Shown in pieces: positions 46,700-58,314 of a DNA stretch of 64,000 bases; position 1 is the first letter of the stretch; every line of letters begins with the position of its first letter. The stretch lies in assembly GCF_037893015.1 (NCBI RefSeq), contig NC_133666.1, positions 619,056,974 to 619,120,973 of the forward strand, given 5' to 3'. Source of the DNA: Macrotis lagotis (Eukaryota > Chordata > Mammalia > Peramelemorphia > Peramelidae). Under the pieces are notes generated by a model. It was not told the DNA's origin, searched no databases, and worked only from the letters and a program-made list of their open reading frames with translations. A program made the translations under genes and the position numbers.

Positions 46700-47300
46700 A
46701 GCCTCCCCACCACCACCACCCCCCCTGCCCCTTTTAGCTATTTAGTATTTTCAGGATATTGGGAGACATCCTGTTTTCCAGAGTAGAGTCAGCTGTGCCC
46801 TGAGTTTGCACTCACTCTCTGGATGATCTTACCCTTTCACGGAATCACACTATTGTTACATTGCTTTTGTTTTATTGTATTTCTTTGATCAGCACCAGGT
46901 GTTCTCTGAGATTAGACAAGTACTATACAAGTACCCATGTTCTGGTCATGAAACCTTGCTATGAATCACATTGTCTCATTGTTGCCATTACTGGTCATTG
47001 TCAGGGCCTCAGCTCATTGCTTAGCCCTAAATATAAGAGAGATTTGCCTACACTAAATCAAGCTTCCTCCTTGCATGTAAGTCATTTCCCTCAGTTTGAA
47101 ATTAAACTTCCATTTGATTCCTGATTCTCCTGTCTCTAGTCTGCTCTTTTGGCTCCAGGCTTCCACTTTTTAGAGGTCATTTGCATCAATTTAACAGGAA
47201 CATCCTCCTTTTTTGTCAGTCCCAGACTCAGTGCATTAGAGGACTGCTCCATTTCACATCTCAGGATCGATAAATTTGGACATTGTGTCCTCTGCTGACT
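46700..47300. other. Stretch after last exon, no gene seen
   Basis: Includes a C-rich run near 46707-46733. The rest (46850-47200) may be an old element, but I cannot name it. Confidence 0.35.
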
Positions 47301-49479
47301 ACTAATCCATTCATACCAGAAAAGTATTCCTATTGTGATGTACTAGACCCACTGTGGTCATCCAGCCTCTACATGAAGAGTAGAGAAACTCATCCACCCC
47401 TCTAGTCAATTCATACCCATTTTGGAAAGTTTTTATTATTAGAAAGTTTGTTCCTAACATCAATTTGCCATCAGTTGTCCACTGGTCCTAGTTTTGGCCT
47501 CTCGAGTCAACAGAACAAGTTTCAAATCTTTTCTACGCACTTTAAATATTTGAACACAGCTATCAGGTCACCCCTGTTTCTTTTCAGATCCACAATTCCT
47601 TCAACAGTCCTAACGTGACATGGACACTAGGCTTTGGTTGATCTCCTCTGGATATGCTTTTATATTTTTTAGGTGCTCAGATTAGATGAAATATGATCAG
47701 AGTAAAGAGAAAACTAAGAGAAGAATCCATACCTCTCTTAATGTGTTCCAAAATGGTCTTAAGTTTTGAGTTGTCATATCAGCCTACTGACTTATTGAGC
47801 TTATGGTTCCTAAAGCCTCCAGATTAGTTTTTAAACACACTGCTATATAAATGACTAGATATCTCATGGAGTCATTAGTTTCCATATGACCAACTCTAAT
47901 TTTTAAGTTCTTTCCTTCAATAAGATTTTATTTATCTTTTTCCAAGTTATTAATTCTCTTTTCATATTTTTCTTTCTCTAATTCTTACTTCTTTTCCCAT
48001 TTTTTCCTATACTGTTTTCATTTTGCTTCCAAAATTATTTTTATCTCTTATTTAAAAAAAACTTTTAGGAATTCTTGCCCCATTTGTGCTCACATTGCAT
48101 TTTTATTTGATATTTTCTTGTAGATATATTCAAGTCATTCTCTTCTGCTTTTCTGTAGAGCTTCCCTGTCTTCAGAATTAGCTTTTTATGGTAGGATTCT
48201 GGTTTTAGTTTGCTCATTCCATTTGAATGGAAGCTCTTGAGGGCAAGGCCTGTCTCTCTCTCTCTCTCTTTTTTTTTTTGTTTCTCCATTGTTTAGCAAA
48301 GGGCCTGTCAGGTAGTAAGTGTTAAATAAATGTTGATTATTTAATAAAGACTAGTTGATGTGACTTTACTAGTGACTCCCACCAACCTTTAATTTCAAGA
48401 TTAGCTTGTATCAGCTTTGCATGGATAATAACATAGGACATATTGTTTATCTTCTTAGAATACAAACTCTGAAGATGGGAATTTTTCACTTTTATCTTTG
48501 TATCCCAATGCTTAGAACTGGACCTAGAACCTAATAAGTATTTGATAAATGCTGTTGATTGACTGCTAACCTCCTCGAGCCTCAGTCTCCTCATCTGTAA
48601 AATGAAAGAGTAGACTAAAAGACTTCTAGGTTTCCTTCCAGCTCTCCATCCAGGATCCTTATGTTTCAATGGACATAATTTTGATTTTATCATCATCATA
48701 GAAAACTTGGAAGAAATACTCTCAAGACTCTTTAAAAGAACTACAAGGATTTCTGGATTATATTTCAAATACAAATGGGTGAATTAAGGCAGAAAATTCT
48801 GCATTTCCTAGAATACTCTGACACTACCGAGGACATGCATGACTAGAAAAGGTGGCAGACAAATCTCACATGGCAGGGACAAAAAAAAAAAAAAAACAAG
48901 CTGTAGTAGCCTATGAAAAGAAGCCAAAAAAAGAACCTTTAGCACAATGAATAGGTCCATGTTGGAAGATGAACAAAAGAACATGAATGAGAAATCTCTT
49001 GGGTGAAGTATACATTTTCCCCAGATTATAAATCATTCAGTTAGTCCAAGTGTGTTTCTGTGTGTTTGTGTGTATGTTGGGGAGTGGGGGGGGTGAAATG
49101 TTCAAAGTATGTGCATGATGCTCAAACTGGGGGTTTCCTTAGTATAAGGAGATGATACTGAAGAAGTTTCTCTTCTAATGCAGATCAGCACCTCAGTGAG
49201 GGGTGTCATGACTTGCCCAGGGTCACATAGCAAATACAAGAGAGAGAGGTAGATATTGAATCTAGTTCTTCCTGGCTCCAAGACCAGTTCTATATTCACT
49301 ATGCCATGATATATGTGGATAAAAGTGTGTGTATATACATTATACATACATATACATAAACATAAATATATGTATAAATACTTTTATTTAAAATTGTATC
49401 TGTATATTTGCACATATATATATGCACACATATATGCATGCCTTTATGTGGGTTGTTTGTTCCCCTTGGTCCTGAAGAG

Positions 49480-51060
49480 AACTAAAATGACTTCGTTGTG
49501 TGTTGCATGTCTGCTGGCTAACTTATCCATTACTCATAACTAATACTTGTCTCAGACAAACACTGAAGAGGCAGGAGACAAAGATGACAGGTTCTAAGTT
49601 TATTTTACAGAATGCCAGAGCTTAAATATCCCCTTCATCTGTGGTTTACTCCCAATTCACGTGGAGTTCTCCAATTAGCAAATCAAACAAGTTTCTCAGT
49701 GCTAGTGGACAGCTGGTGATAAAGTTTACTTCCTCAGGCTAGTACTTCTCATACGATGTTGCTATCACCAGCTTAGTGTTTAACACATTGCTCCAAGAAG
49801 TGCCAAAACATAAAAACAGATAAGATCCAGAGAGCTGACCCAGAAAATTAGGCCAAGGGTATACCTGGTCAGGAGGACCATTAGGCCATTCCCAGTCATG
49901 CAATGACCTGTCTGTGACCCTCAACAATCTCTTACAGTTATGTTAGAGTCAAGGTACAGAGTAATAAGACCATTATGAGCTTAGAATGCTGTACCACAGA
50001 TCAGGCACAAATAGAACACATGAATATTTGGGATGAATTCTCTAAAGGTGCACATCTCGTGATTCCTTTCAGCTACTACAATTCTGCTTTGCTTATAAAG
50101 CACAGCACCTTCTCTGATGAGGGCACAACAGGCTGAGAAGTCCTGTGTCACTGTCTCCCATGTCTTACAATCTATTCTAAAATTCTTCAAAGAACCCTTG
50201 AGAGTGACCTTTAGTCATTTCTTCTGACCACTATATGAGCACTTAATTATGTGAGTTCTGGGTAAAATAGTCTTTTAGGAAAACCAATATTTGGCATTTG
50301 AACAATGTGACCAACCCACTGAAGTTGTGCTCTCTGCAGGAGAGTGTGAATGCTTGCTAGTTTAGTTCAAGAAAGACCTTTGAGGGGCAGCTAAGAGGTA
50401 CGTGCAGTGGATAGAGCACCAACCCTGAAGTCAGAAGGACCTGAGTCAAATTTGACCTCAGACACTTAATACTCACTTAGCTGTTGACCGTGGGCAAGTC
50501 ACTTAACCTCATAGCTTTGTAAAAAAAAAAAAATAGAACCTCATTGTTCACTATCTTTTCATGACAGCTAATCTTCAGAACCTTCCTAAGACAATTCAAA
50601 CGGAAGTCATTCAGTTTCCTGGCATGGCACTGGTATACTGTATAATGAGATCATCACAATGGCTCTGTAGACATTCAATTTGGTAGTCAGTCAAATATCT
50701 CTTCTCTCCCACTTTTTTTTTTTTTGGAGCCTTCCAAACACTGAGCAAACTCTGGCAATGTAACTGTGTCAACCTCATAATCAATGTGTACCTACCTGGG
50801 AAGTATACTGCCAAGGTAAGTGAACTCATTCACAGTGTTCTAAACTTCATTTTCTCTAACCAATGGGTCCACAAATGTATAGTGTGATGCCAGCTATAGT
50901 GGAACACTTATGTTTTCCTGGTGTTAATTGTGAGATCAAAATTAGCACAAGTAGAAGAGAATTAATCTATATTTTGTTGCATCTCAGCTTCAGAGGTTGC
51001 ATAGGGTGCACATTTATCAGTGAACAAAAAAAAACAGACTACTCTTGATGCAATGCACTT
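49480..51060 (-). mobile_element. Non-L1 LINE, antisense (RTE-like, tentative), split by a SINE
   Basis: 'cctggcatggcactggtata', 'attcaatttggtagtcagtc', 'ttgtgagatcaaaattagca' and 'ttgttgcatctcagcttcag' are antisense reverse-transcriptase text of a widespread marsupial non-L1 LINE. The SINE at 50384-50533 is inserted. The clade is uncertain. 48700-49480 shows only an A-run (48880) and an AT-rich (TA/CATA) stretch at 49310-49440. Confidence 0.55.
50384..50533 (+). mobile_element. Marsupial SINE, diverged
   Basis: 'ggggcagctaagaggtacgt', 'agtcagaaggacctgagtca', 'ctgttgaccgtgggcaagtc', A-run end. It has more changes than the young copies. Confidence 0.85.
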
Positions 51061-51409
51061 ATGTATAGTGTGTATATATGCATGTCTATACATACATGTC
51101 AAGCAGGCCCATTAGATGGACACTAAGTTGGGTCTGGAATTAAAATGGAGGACAATATACTATATTGTCTCTGGGAAATTATCCAGTGTTTTCAATGATA
51201 TTAAACCATAACTTAATACCAAAGCTCATCTTTTTAACATCAATCTACACCTGTATGGCAACCAGTCTCAGGATGCCATAATTTCTAGAGAATCAGAATT
51301 ATAGATAACCCAGAGAACAATGGGGCAGACTAACTATAAGGACTTAAGGGCAAGAAGAGGTACAAAACCATTGGTAGACTTGAGAAGTGAGCCAATCAAT
51401 CTAGAGAGT

Positions 51410-52180
51410 AATTGAGATCTTTGCTAAAGGGTCATGAAATTGTGCATACCCTTTGATCTAGCATTGTCACTAATAGGTCTGTATCCCAAAGAGAACATAA
51501 AAAAGGGATAAGGAATTATTTATATTTATTAGATATATTTATATTATATTTATAGTAGCTGTTTTGTGGTGGCAATGAATTGGAAATTGAGAAGATGCCC
51601 ATCAGTTGAGGAATGGCTGAAAAAAATGTGGTATGTGAATAATGGAAGACTATATTGTTCTATAAGAAATGATTAGAAGGCAGATTTCAGAAAAACCTGC
51701 AAAGTCTTAGATGAATTGATGCTGATCAAAGGGAGCAGAGCCTGAATAACATTGTACACAGTAATAGCAACATTGTGTGATGATCAGCTATGATAGATTT
51801 AGCTCTTTCCAGTAATACAGTAATCGAAGGCAATTATAAAAGTCCTGGTGACCCAAAATCCCATGCACACCTAGATATAGAACAATGGTATCTGAATGAA
51901 GATTGAAGCATATTATTTTCACTTTTTTAAAAATTTGTTTTTTTCTTGCTTGTGTTTTTTTATTTTTGTCCTGATTCTTCCTTCATGACAAAAATATGGA
52001 AATATGTTTCATATGATTATATGTATATGTATAAACTATATCACATTGGTTGCTGCATTGGGGAAGGGGAGGAAAAGAAAAGAGGGAAAAAAATTTGGAT
52101 CTCAAAAATCTACAAAAAAGGAATGTTGATAACTATCTTAACATGTAATTGAAAAAAATAAAATATTATTAAGGCAAAAA
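51410..52180 (+). mobile_element. L1 3' end fragment
   Basis: 'cataccctttgatctagcat', 'gaattggaaattgagaagat' and 'aatgctgatcaaagg'-like text, ending 'atgtaattgaaaaaaataaa'. It is the complete 3' end with tail. 52180-53870 holds no clear element besides a possible L2-like scrap at 52305. Confidence 0.75.
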
Positions 52181-53869
52181 AAAGAGGTGGCACAAAAACT
52201 ATCACCAAGGAAATGAGTGATTATTGTAGTGAGAAGACAATGTGAAGAGAGAAGTAAAAGTGCTGCAGTGTTAGCCTCAACATATCAAAACACTCCACTC
52301 AGTCAATCAGATAAAATTTATTAAGCCAGGATTTGCTAAGTGTTCAGGAATATAAAAAAAGAAAAAACAAAACCTCTGTTCTCAAACAGCTAACAATCTA
52401 AATGAGGCAACAACGTGCAAACCACTATTGACAAATGATTGCATACAGACCAAGTTGGGGATAGTCTCTTCCTCAAATTCATTCACTTACTTCATTAATC
52501 TAATACATAATTTCACCTACACAATTTTCTTGTTATTTGACTGAAGACTTTACTTCTCCCAGATACTTTTCACCATAAGTCTGTCTAGTTTAAGGACAGA
52601 TAACAGATTTCTTATATCTCTCTCATAACCTTGTTTTCTGGTGCTCTCTTAATCTAGCTTCTAAGATTAATAAAGCACTCTGGGTTAACTTAATAAAGAA
52701 TGAGATTTCCCACCCCCATCCCTATGAGTTTTTAGTATCTTCTCTTTCTTCAGATACTTCTCCAAAAAAAATTAGGATAAGTTGTATCTTGGTCCCTCAA
52801 TGCTCATAATGGCTTGCTTCCAGCATGGACTTCCTCCATAAAACTGGATGTTTTGCTATCTTTACTGCCATTACTAATCATTTCACAAGTATGTTCAGGA
52901 TTTTAGTGTTAGGGTCAAGTGTGGTGGTTTTATTGTCTTTGATGGAGAAAATAATTTTTAAAATTATTTTTGTATATATTTTTCATTTTTCTTGTTTATG
53001 CTTCTTTTATTTTTCTATCTTGAATGTCCTTGGAATGACTACTAAATTGGAAATTTTGGTACTTTTCTTTAAACTTGTTTTACTCTGTCTTGATTCCCTT
53101 TGCTTTATGAGACAATAACATTTATAATCTAACATACTTTTTTTGTAAGATTTCACAAATGAGTTTCTATTCCTAACATGGTATGGTAGCTGGCAGCTAT
53201 CTCTCTCTCTGATAAGTGAATCCTATGTTTGATGATTAAGATGCTTTCTGGGATTTTTTGGTCCACCTGTAATAGCAGTTCCCTTCCATTAAATAGCAAA
53301 TGGAAAGACCTACTACCACAAAACAATCAAAAATTAATTTAGAAAAATTACAAAAAACAATCAACCCTAAAGAAAAAAATCTGAGAAAATACCTCCCCCT
53401 TCTCCTTTGTAGAGGTGGGAGATGGTGTTGAAAAGTGTGGACAATTACAAATATTGTTGGAATTTCTCAATGCATGAATTGGTTTGAATGGTTTTCTTTC
53501 TCTTCTTCCTCTTTTTCTTTTTTATTCTAAAAACAATCTTTGTTAAAATGGGATTGGGAAGGCAAGAGGAAGAGGGAGGAAATGCAGTGATAAAAGAATA
53601 AAAGGTATCAAAATTTATTTTTAAAAAGAAAAGTAAAATTACATTGTTTAAACTGGGTGAAATTAGCGTATGTATTATAGAGGCTATTCATTGTGTTTAC
53701 TTCCCGTTTTATTTTGAAGAATTCATTTAAATAGTCCCAAATTAAGTTATTTTAACTGAAAAGTAACTACCAGATTATATCAAGAACTAATTAAATATTT
53801 ATGAATGTCAGCAATATACAAACAAAGGGAATTCTCAATGAGGGTACTAAGAGCAAGTAAGTAGGCTCT

Positions 53870-55100
53870 TGTAAGTCTTGTTCAATAATGGACTACATCT
53901 AACATTTTATAATTATCTGAAAGATGGAGAGGATATAAATTCCACTGTGTTTAATTGTTGATTATGGAAAAGCATTTGACTCGGTAAAATAAAATGTCAC
54001 TTCATAGGCTTCTTTATAGTAAAATGTCTCCCATACATACATCAAAATCTTTCAAGATTCCCTAGTAGTTGGTGCCCTTTGGTATTGAACAGGACCACGT
54101 AAACCAACCAAGTGATTATTAGTAGACTGAGTTGTATAATTATGTTTATTATAAAGAGCAGTATGCTGGTCAAGACATCCTTCTCACTTGCCTTTACCAG
54201 GACTATTCCACCATTCTGCCTGATTGATAAAAAACAGAACTATTAGTGATGGTCTAGCTGCTGGAGTCTCTTGGCCTTTAATTGGTTCTCTTCCTCCTGT
54301 ATCAGTGAGGCACCTTGGCAAACCATCAACACTAGGCAAGCAACAGCATATGATACCTGGCAACAAAATCTGACAACCCAAGATATCCTAATCACCTTCT
54401 GATAATGAACATCAGGTAAGTCATAAAACAGGAAAGATGGATGCTCACCGGAGGTATTCACCACTTTGATAAAGAAACTCTGCCAGAATCTAGTTCAAAG
54501 AGGAGTTTCCTTTGTGTGATTAGTTCCTTTAGATACTCCCATTTGCAAAAGAAATTGGACTGATTTCACCAAGCCCTAGCACATTGTTGGAAGAAATCTG
54601 TGTATATTCCAAAAAATTGACCCCTCCAACTACAGAAGAAAGATTAAAGGGATGATTAAAAAGCTATTGTTTGAATTTCAACCTGTACTTAGCTAAATAC
54701 CACTTGTCCAAAACTATATGTTTTGTTCAGATGGACAGTGAGTTGAGTCTAGAGTTGAATAGGAGGAAGAAAGAGAGCTTCATAACTACTTTAGGATTCT
54801 CCTTTGCTGACCACAAACTTCCCAGAAAAACAAAGCCTTGTCTGTTCAATGCTAATAGTCTATTAGTATTATTAATTGGCCATGAGACATGAAATGTAAT
54901 TGCAAAGAATTAAAAATTAGATTCTACAGAGTGTAATAATGAAGAAGCACATAAGTAAAGGCAAGCTATAAGGATATGAAGAACTTTCAAAAACAGCAAA
55001 AAAGGATGTTGTCAGGAATTGTAAGATAGGAAAAAAGCTGGACTGGTCATGTGGAAAGAGCATGGAATGATGAGTGGACAGCCACTATTCCCTTTGTGAT
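53870..55100 (+). mobile_element. RTE-like LINE fragment, sense
   Basis: 'attgttgattatggaaaagc' then 'atttgactcgg' translates to a reverse-transcriptase motif of the type VDYxKAFDS. The 3' end has 'ctggactggtcatgtggaaa' and 'atgatgagtggacagcc', typical of such LINEs. Many stops. It lies upstream of the unit 4 promoter. Confidence 0.6.
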
Positions 55101-55589
55101 GTAATCAGTTGAAAAAGTCCTCCAGTACATTGGATGGACTCTTCTGATGAACTTTTGGGAGGACATGGACTTAACACACAGGTTAAGCAGGTGTTGATAG
55201 ATTCAATCTGCCTGCTTAGGAAGAAGTCCCAAATTGATGAGGTCATAGATCCATTTGCATCAAGTTGCACCAATTCTCTAGAACAATCCAACAGGATCTG
55301 CCTATCTGGTCTGCTCCTTAGACTGGAGTGCCAGAAAAAAAAAAATGTGCAAAAGAATTGATCAAAAGAAGGAAGAAGTGGAAGTAGATGATAATGGCAT
55401 TTGCTTAGATCCTCCCAGATATGCATCATCTGTGTCTAGATGTTGTTGGCATTAAACCTTTGGCTAGCAGTTATTTATTTCCATTCAGACTTAAGGAAAT
55501 TGCTTCCCTTGGAATAGAGAAGTTACTTTCCCATCTCAAAACCAGTGAACTCAATTTAACACCTACAGTTTACTTTAAACTTGTTTCTC

Positions 55590-55867
55590 TAGTCCCTGCT
55601 GCACAGCAGGGTGGGAAATGGCCATAGTGAAAAGGTACCTTCAGGTCTAGGGGTCACAGGCTGGATGCATTAAGGGGTGATGAGTTTCCTGGCTTGTATG
55701 AACTTGTGGGGCAAGAGATAAAAATAAGAAAGCATGAGAAATACCTCTAAGTTGCCTCTGACCATCCTAGAGGTATCATGTAGAAGAGAAAAACTTCCAG
55801 GGATTCCACCCTTCCCCTAGAACAAAGCTCCCAAGTAGATATACCTAGGAAGCTTCTGCCGCCTTGA
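55590..55867 (+). promoter_or_regulatory. Gasdermin unit 4 promoter (paralogue of unit 2 promoter)
   Basis: It aligns with 3850-4146: 'caggctggatgcatta' (compare 'caggttggatgcattg'), 'aacttgtggggcaagaga', 'tatcatgtagaagaga'. 'gatatacc' at 55838-55845 stands where unit 2 has TATATATACC, so the TATA box is weaker. The NF-kB-like site of unit 2 is not conserved. Confidence 0.5.
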
Positions 55868-55912
55868 AGAGTTTGAGGAAACCATCTCCATGATTGGGTT
55901 GTAAATACCCAG
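55868..55912 (+). other. Gasdermin unit 4 non-coding exon 1 (predicted)
   Basis: Donor 'acccag' then 'gtaagg' at 55913 aligns with the unit 2 donor. 'cttgcttccttggctgaaca' follows in both introns. The start is estimated from the TATA-like position. Whether it is transcribed is unknown. Confidence 0.5.
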
Positions 55913-56895
55913 GTAAGGTCTGGGCAAGAAAAGGGACTTTGCTTCCTTGGCTGAACAAGTGCTCTTCAACTAGAGCTAGGAGGCAGCTCAGGTTGGTGCC
56001 CCACCCTGCTCTCTTTTAAGGACCTCCCTGCAGTCTCTCCCCAACTCTTCTGTTTTCATCCCCCAATTTTCCACCTCTTGGGGAATCTATTGCTCTAGAA
56101 GCCTGTGCCCAGCCTTGTACTTCCCAGAACAAAGCATCATTTTGCAGCCACCACTTCCTTTTTTTGGTGATCTCTCCTCCCTTCTCTAAAGGATGAGGGT
56201 AACTGAAGGAGTCTCAAACTCATTGGTGAGTTGTGGGAGGTGTCTACCCCAAGCAAAGGAAGTCTTCCTCTGGAGGAATGAGCAGATGAGAGCACCTTGT
56301 TCCAAAGGCCAAGAAGTCAGCTGATGCAAGTCTCATAGAGTACTTAGAGTTTGGTTAGACATTGAAGATACCAAGTTCATTCACTGCATCTAGAGCCATC
56401 ACCAGTTGTCTTGGCTCTCTCTTGGATCATGGATATTGGATCATGATGGCTTTGAAAGAGAATGTACCTACTTAATTCCAATTTTCATACACCTCAAAAG
56501 GACATCACCCATACTTTACCAGTTCTTAAAATCCTGTGGCTACAGGCAAGTGATGAAGCAGTAGGGGTGGATACACTAGGAACTGTAGACACAACCCTGC
56601 ACAGGTTGCACAGATCATAGGGGCATTTCCCCACTGAAAGCAGCAGTGGGATTTGGCAGCCTCCTGGGTGACCGAGCAGCCCTTTGAAGCATCATACTAC
56701 TCACCTCCTGATGTGAAGAAGGGCTTAGAAAAGGTACCCTAAAAATTGTCTGCTTACCCAACCCTGGCCTGATTACCATGGCAGAAGGGGATCCCACAGT
56801 GCAATTGAGATACAAAAAAAAAGGTTCTACATGTATATCCATGCTGAACATAGATCCATGTTAATTACATGAGAAAAAATGATGTGACATCTTAA

Positions 56896-57291
56896 ATGGA
56901 AGGTTCAGCATTCCACTGCATTTTCCCAAGGTCCAGTAGGAAAGTGGGAGGAAGCTGGGTTGTTAGATCCCTTGAAGGTCAAGATCCTCAACTGCCATGG
57001 CAGAAGAAGACCATGAGAGGCAAGTCAATCAAATGGCCTGATTTAGAGAGGGAGTTGAAGAGATGGATGGAAGAACAAAAGGCCATTGAATTTCCTGTGT
57101 CCAGGAAGATGGTTCAGCAGGAGGTCAAAAGAATTGCTGATGAAAAAGAAGTTATTGATTTCAAAGGAGGACACAATTGGTGCTTCAGGTACATGAAACA
57201 GCATGGACTAAGCATGTATACACACATTAGATTTGTCCAAAAGATGCCTGAAAGTTATGACCCGAAGGTCCTTGAATTCCACAATGAATAA
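56896..57291 (+). pseudogene. Pogo/Tc2-like transposase fragment with CENP-B-type DNA-binding domain
   Basis: An open frame of 131 codons. From about residue 42 it has the CENP-B/Tigger DNA-binding domain: 'WPDLERELKRWMEEQ', 'VSRKMVQQEVKRIADE' (helix-turn-helix), 'FKGGHNWCFRYMKQHGLS' and 'KMPESYDPKVLEF'. Such domains bind transposon ends and are often retained in host proteins (CENPB, JRK, POGK). The stop comes right after the domain, and the DNA passes directly into the element's 3' end. The DDE catalytic domain is therefore deleted. The first 40 codons are not recognised. An intact domain in an otherwise deleted element is unusual but may be chance. Confidence 0.65.
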
Positions 57292-57385
57292 AAGTTGGGT
57301 TCAATAACTTTGTTATACATTTTTTTCCAAATTTCAGGCCCCCAAATTAAGTTGCATCTTATATGTGGGGAAATACAATATTTTC
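57292..57385 (+). mobile_element. Pogo/Tc2-like transposon 3' end
   Basis: 'gggttcaataactttg', 'atttttttccaaatttcagg' and 'gcatcttatatgtggggaaa' match 44100-44215. The terminal 'atgtggggaaatac' is the likely inverted-repeat end. No matching 5' inverted repeat was seen upstream. Confidence 0.6.
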
Positions 57386-57429
57386 GTGACCATACTATCC
57401 TACATGCACCATAGCTAAGACAGCCCATT

Positions 57430-57780
57430 CTGTTCCTTACCCTCTTTTTTTTACAGCCAAGAATCACTCTGATACACCTCCTCATTGCATTGGTAATAAA
57501 CCTCCCATTTCACGAGCTCTAAGACTCAACTTGTCTAGGGTCCCTTTCTTATCATACAGTAGTGAGTCCATGAGGCCAGGATTGACATAGTCAGGGTCCA
57601 TGGGATAGTTCAGAAACCCTTAAACCAAAGAGTTTGGATCATCAGTCCTACCACCCACAAAACTGAATGTGACCAGCTTTTTGACAAAGATCTCTGGGGT
57701 GGATGCCTTTTTTCAAGGATGAAGAGAAACTCTCAAGAATGAAACACAATTCTACTGAAGAAGAAATAAAACTTGCTGAC
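57430..57780 (+). repeat. Gasdermin intron 1 segment, paralogous copy 3 of 3 (unit 4)
   Basis: It aligns with 4930-5200 and 21400-21710: 'aggattgacatagtcagggt', 'cagaaacccttaaaccaaag' and 'actgaatgtgaccagctttt'. It is 1.5 kb from exon 1 because the DNA transposon lies between. Confidence 0.8.
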
Positions 57781-57839
57781 AAATATATTTTTAAAAGAAT
57801 GATACTAGCTAAGAAGTTTGGTTGGGCCAATGGAATAGG

Positions 57840-58299
57840 ATAAGAAGTATGGATGTTGATGAGATTTTTGGATTGCTAGAATACATGTGAAAGATGGGGA
57901 AAAAGGTAGATAACCAAGGATGAATATATGGAGGTGGCAGGAGAATTAAAGTGGTTAAAAAAAAGCCAGTGACAACAAAAAGACTTTTTAAAAGTTATAT
58001 TAGGGGCAAAAGAAATATTAAAGAAGAGATAGATAAACTGCTCAAGGTGAATGGAAAAATGTTAATAGGCAGGGGAGAAAGGGAACAACTATCCAATTCT
58101 TATTCTGCTTCAGAATTCAGAAAATGACTGACAGATTAGGAAAGACTAAAGAAAAAAAAACAAATAATTGAGAAGTGAAACCTAAATTAAAAGATAGAGA
58201 ACACCTAGCTACCTTGGATGATGTCATATTTTAAGACTGATGGAATTCTATTGGCCCCAAAGAAGAGATATGAGAAGATAACTCCTCTCATACTTTTAC
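57840..58299 (+). repeat. CR1/L3-type LINE fragment
   Basis: 'aaaaagactttttaaaagtt', 'gagaaagggaacaactatcc' and 'ctgcttcagaattcagaaaa' resemble the older CR1/L3 ORF2 text. It hosts the CRAT retrocopy insertion. Confidence 0.45.
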
Positions 58300-58314
58300 A
58301 GAAATGAGAGACCA

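Larger units (their letters stand above)
45640..48690 (+). repeat. Gasdermin 3' unit duplication, copy 2 (last exon and long flank)
   Basis: 45640-48010 matches 1540-3370, and 47930-48690 matches 17090-18290. This copy therefore links the other two and gives the longest view of the unit's 3' end. A SINE (46249-46401) is private to this copy. Confidence 0.85.

Noticed and set aside
55085-55429. 114-codon antisense frame upstream of unit 4 promoter
   Set aside because: Overlaps the end of an RTE-like LINE and has no recognisable domain.
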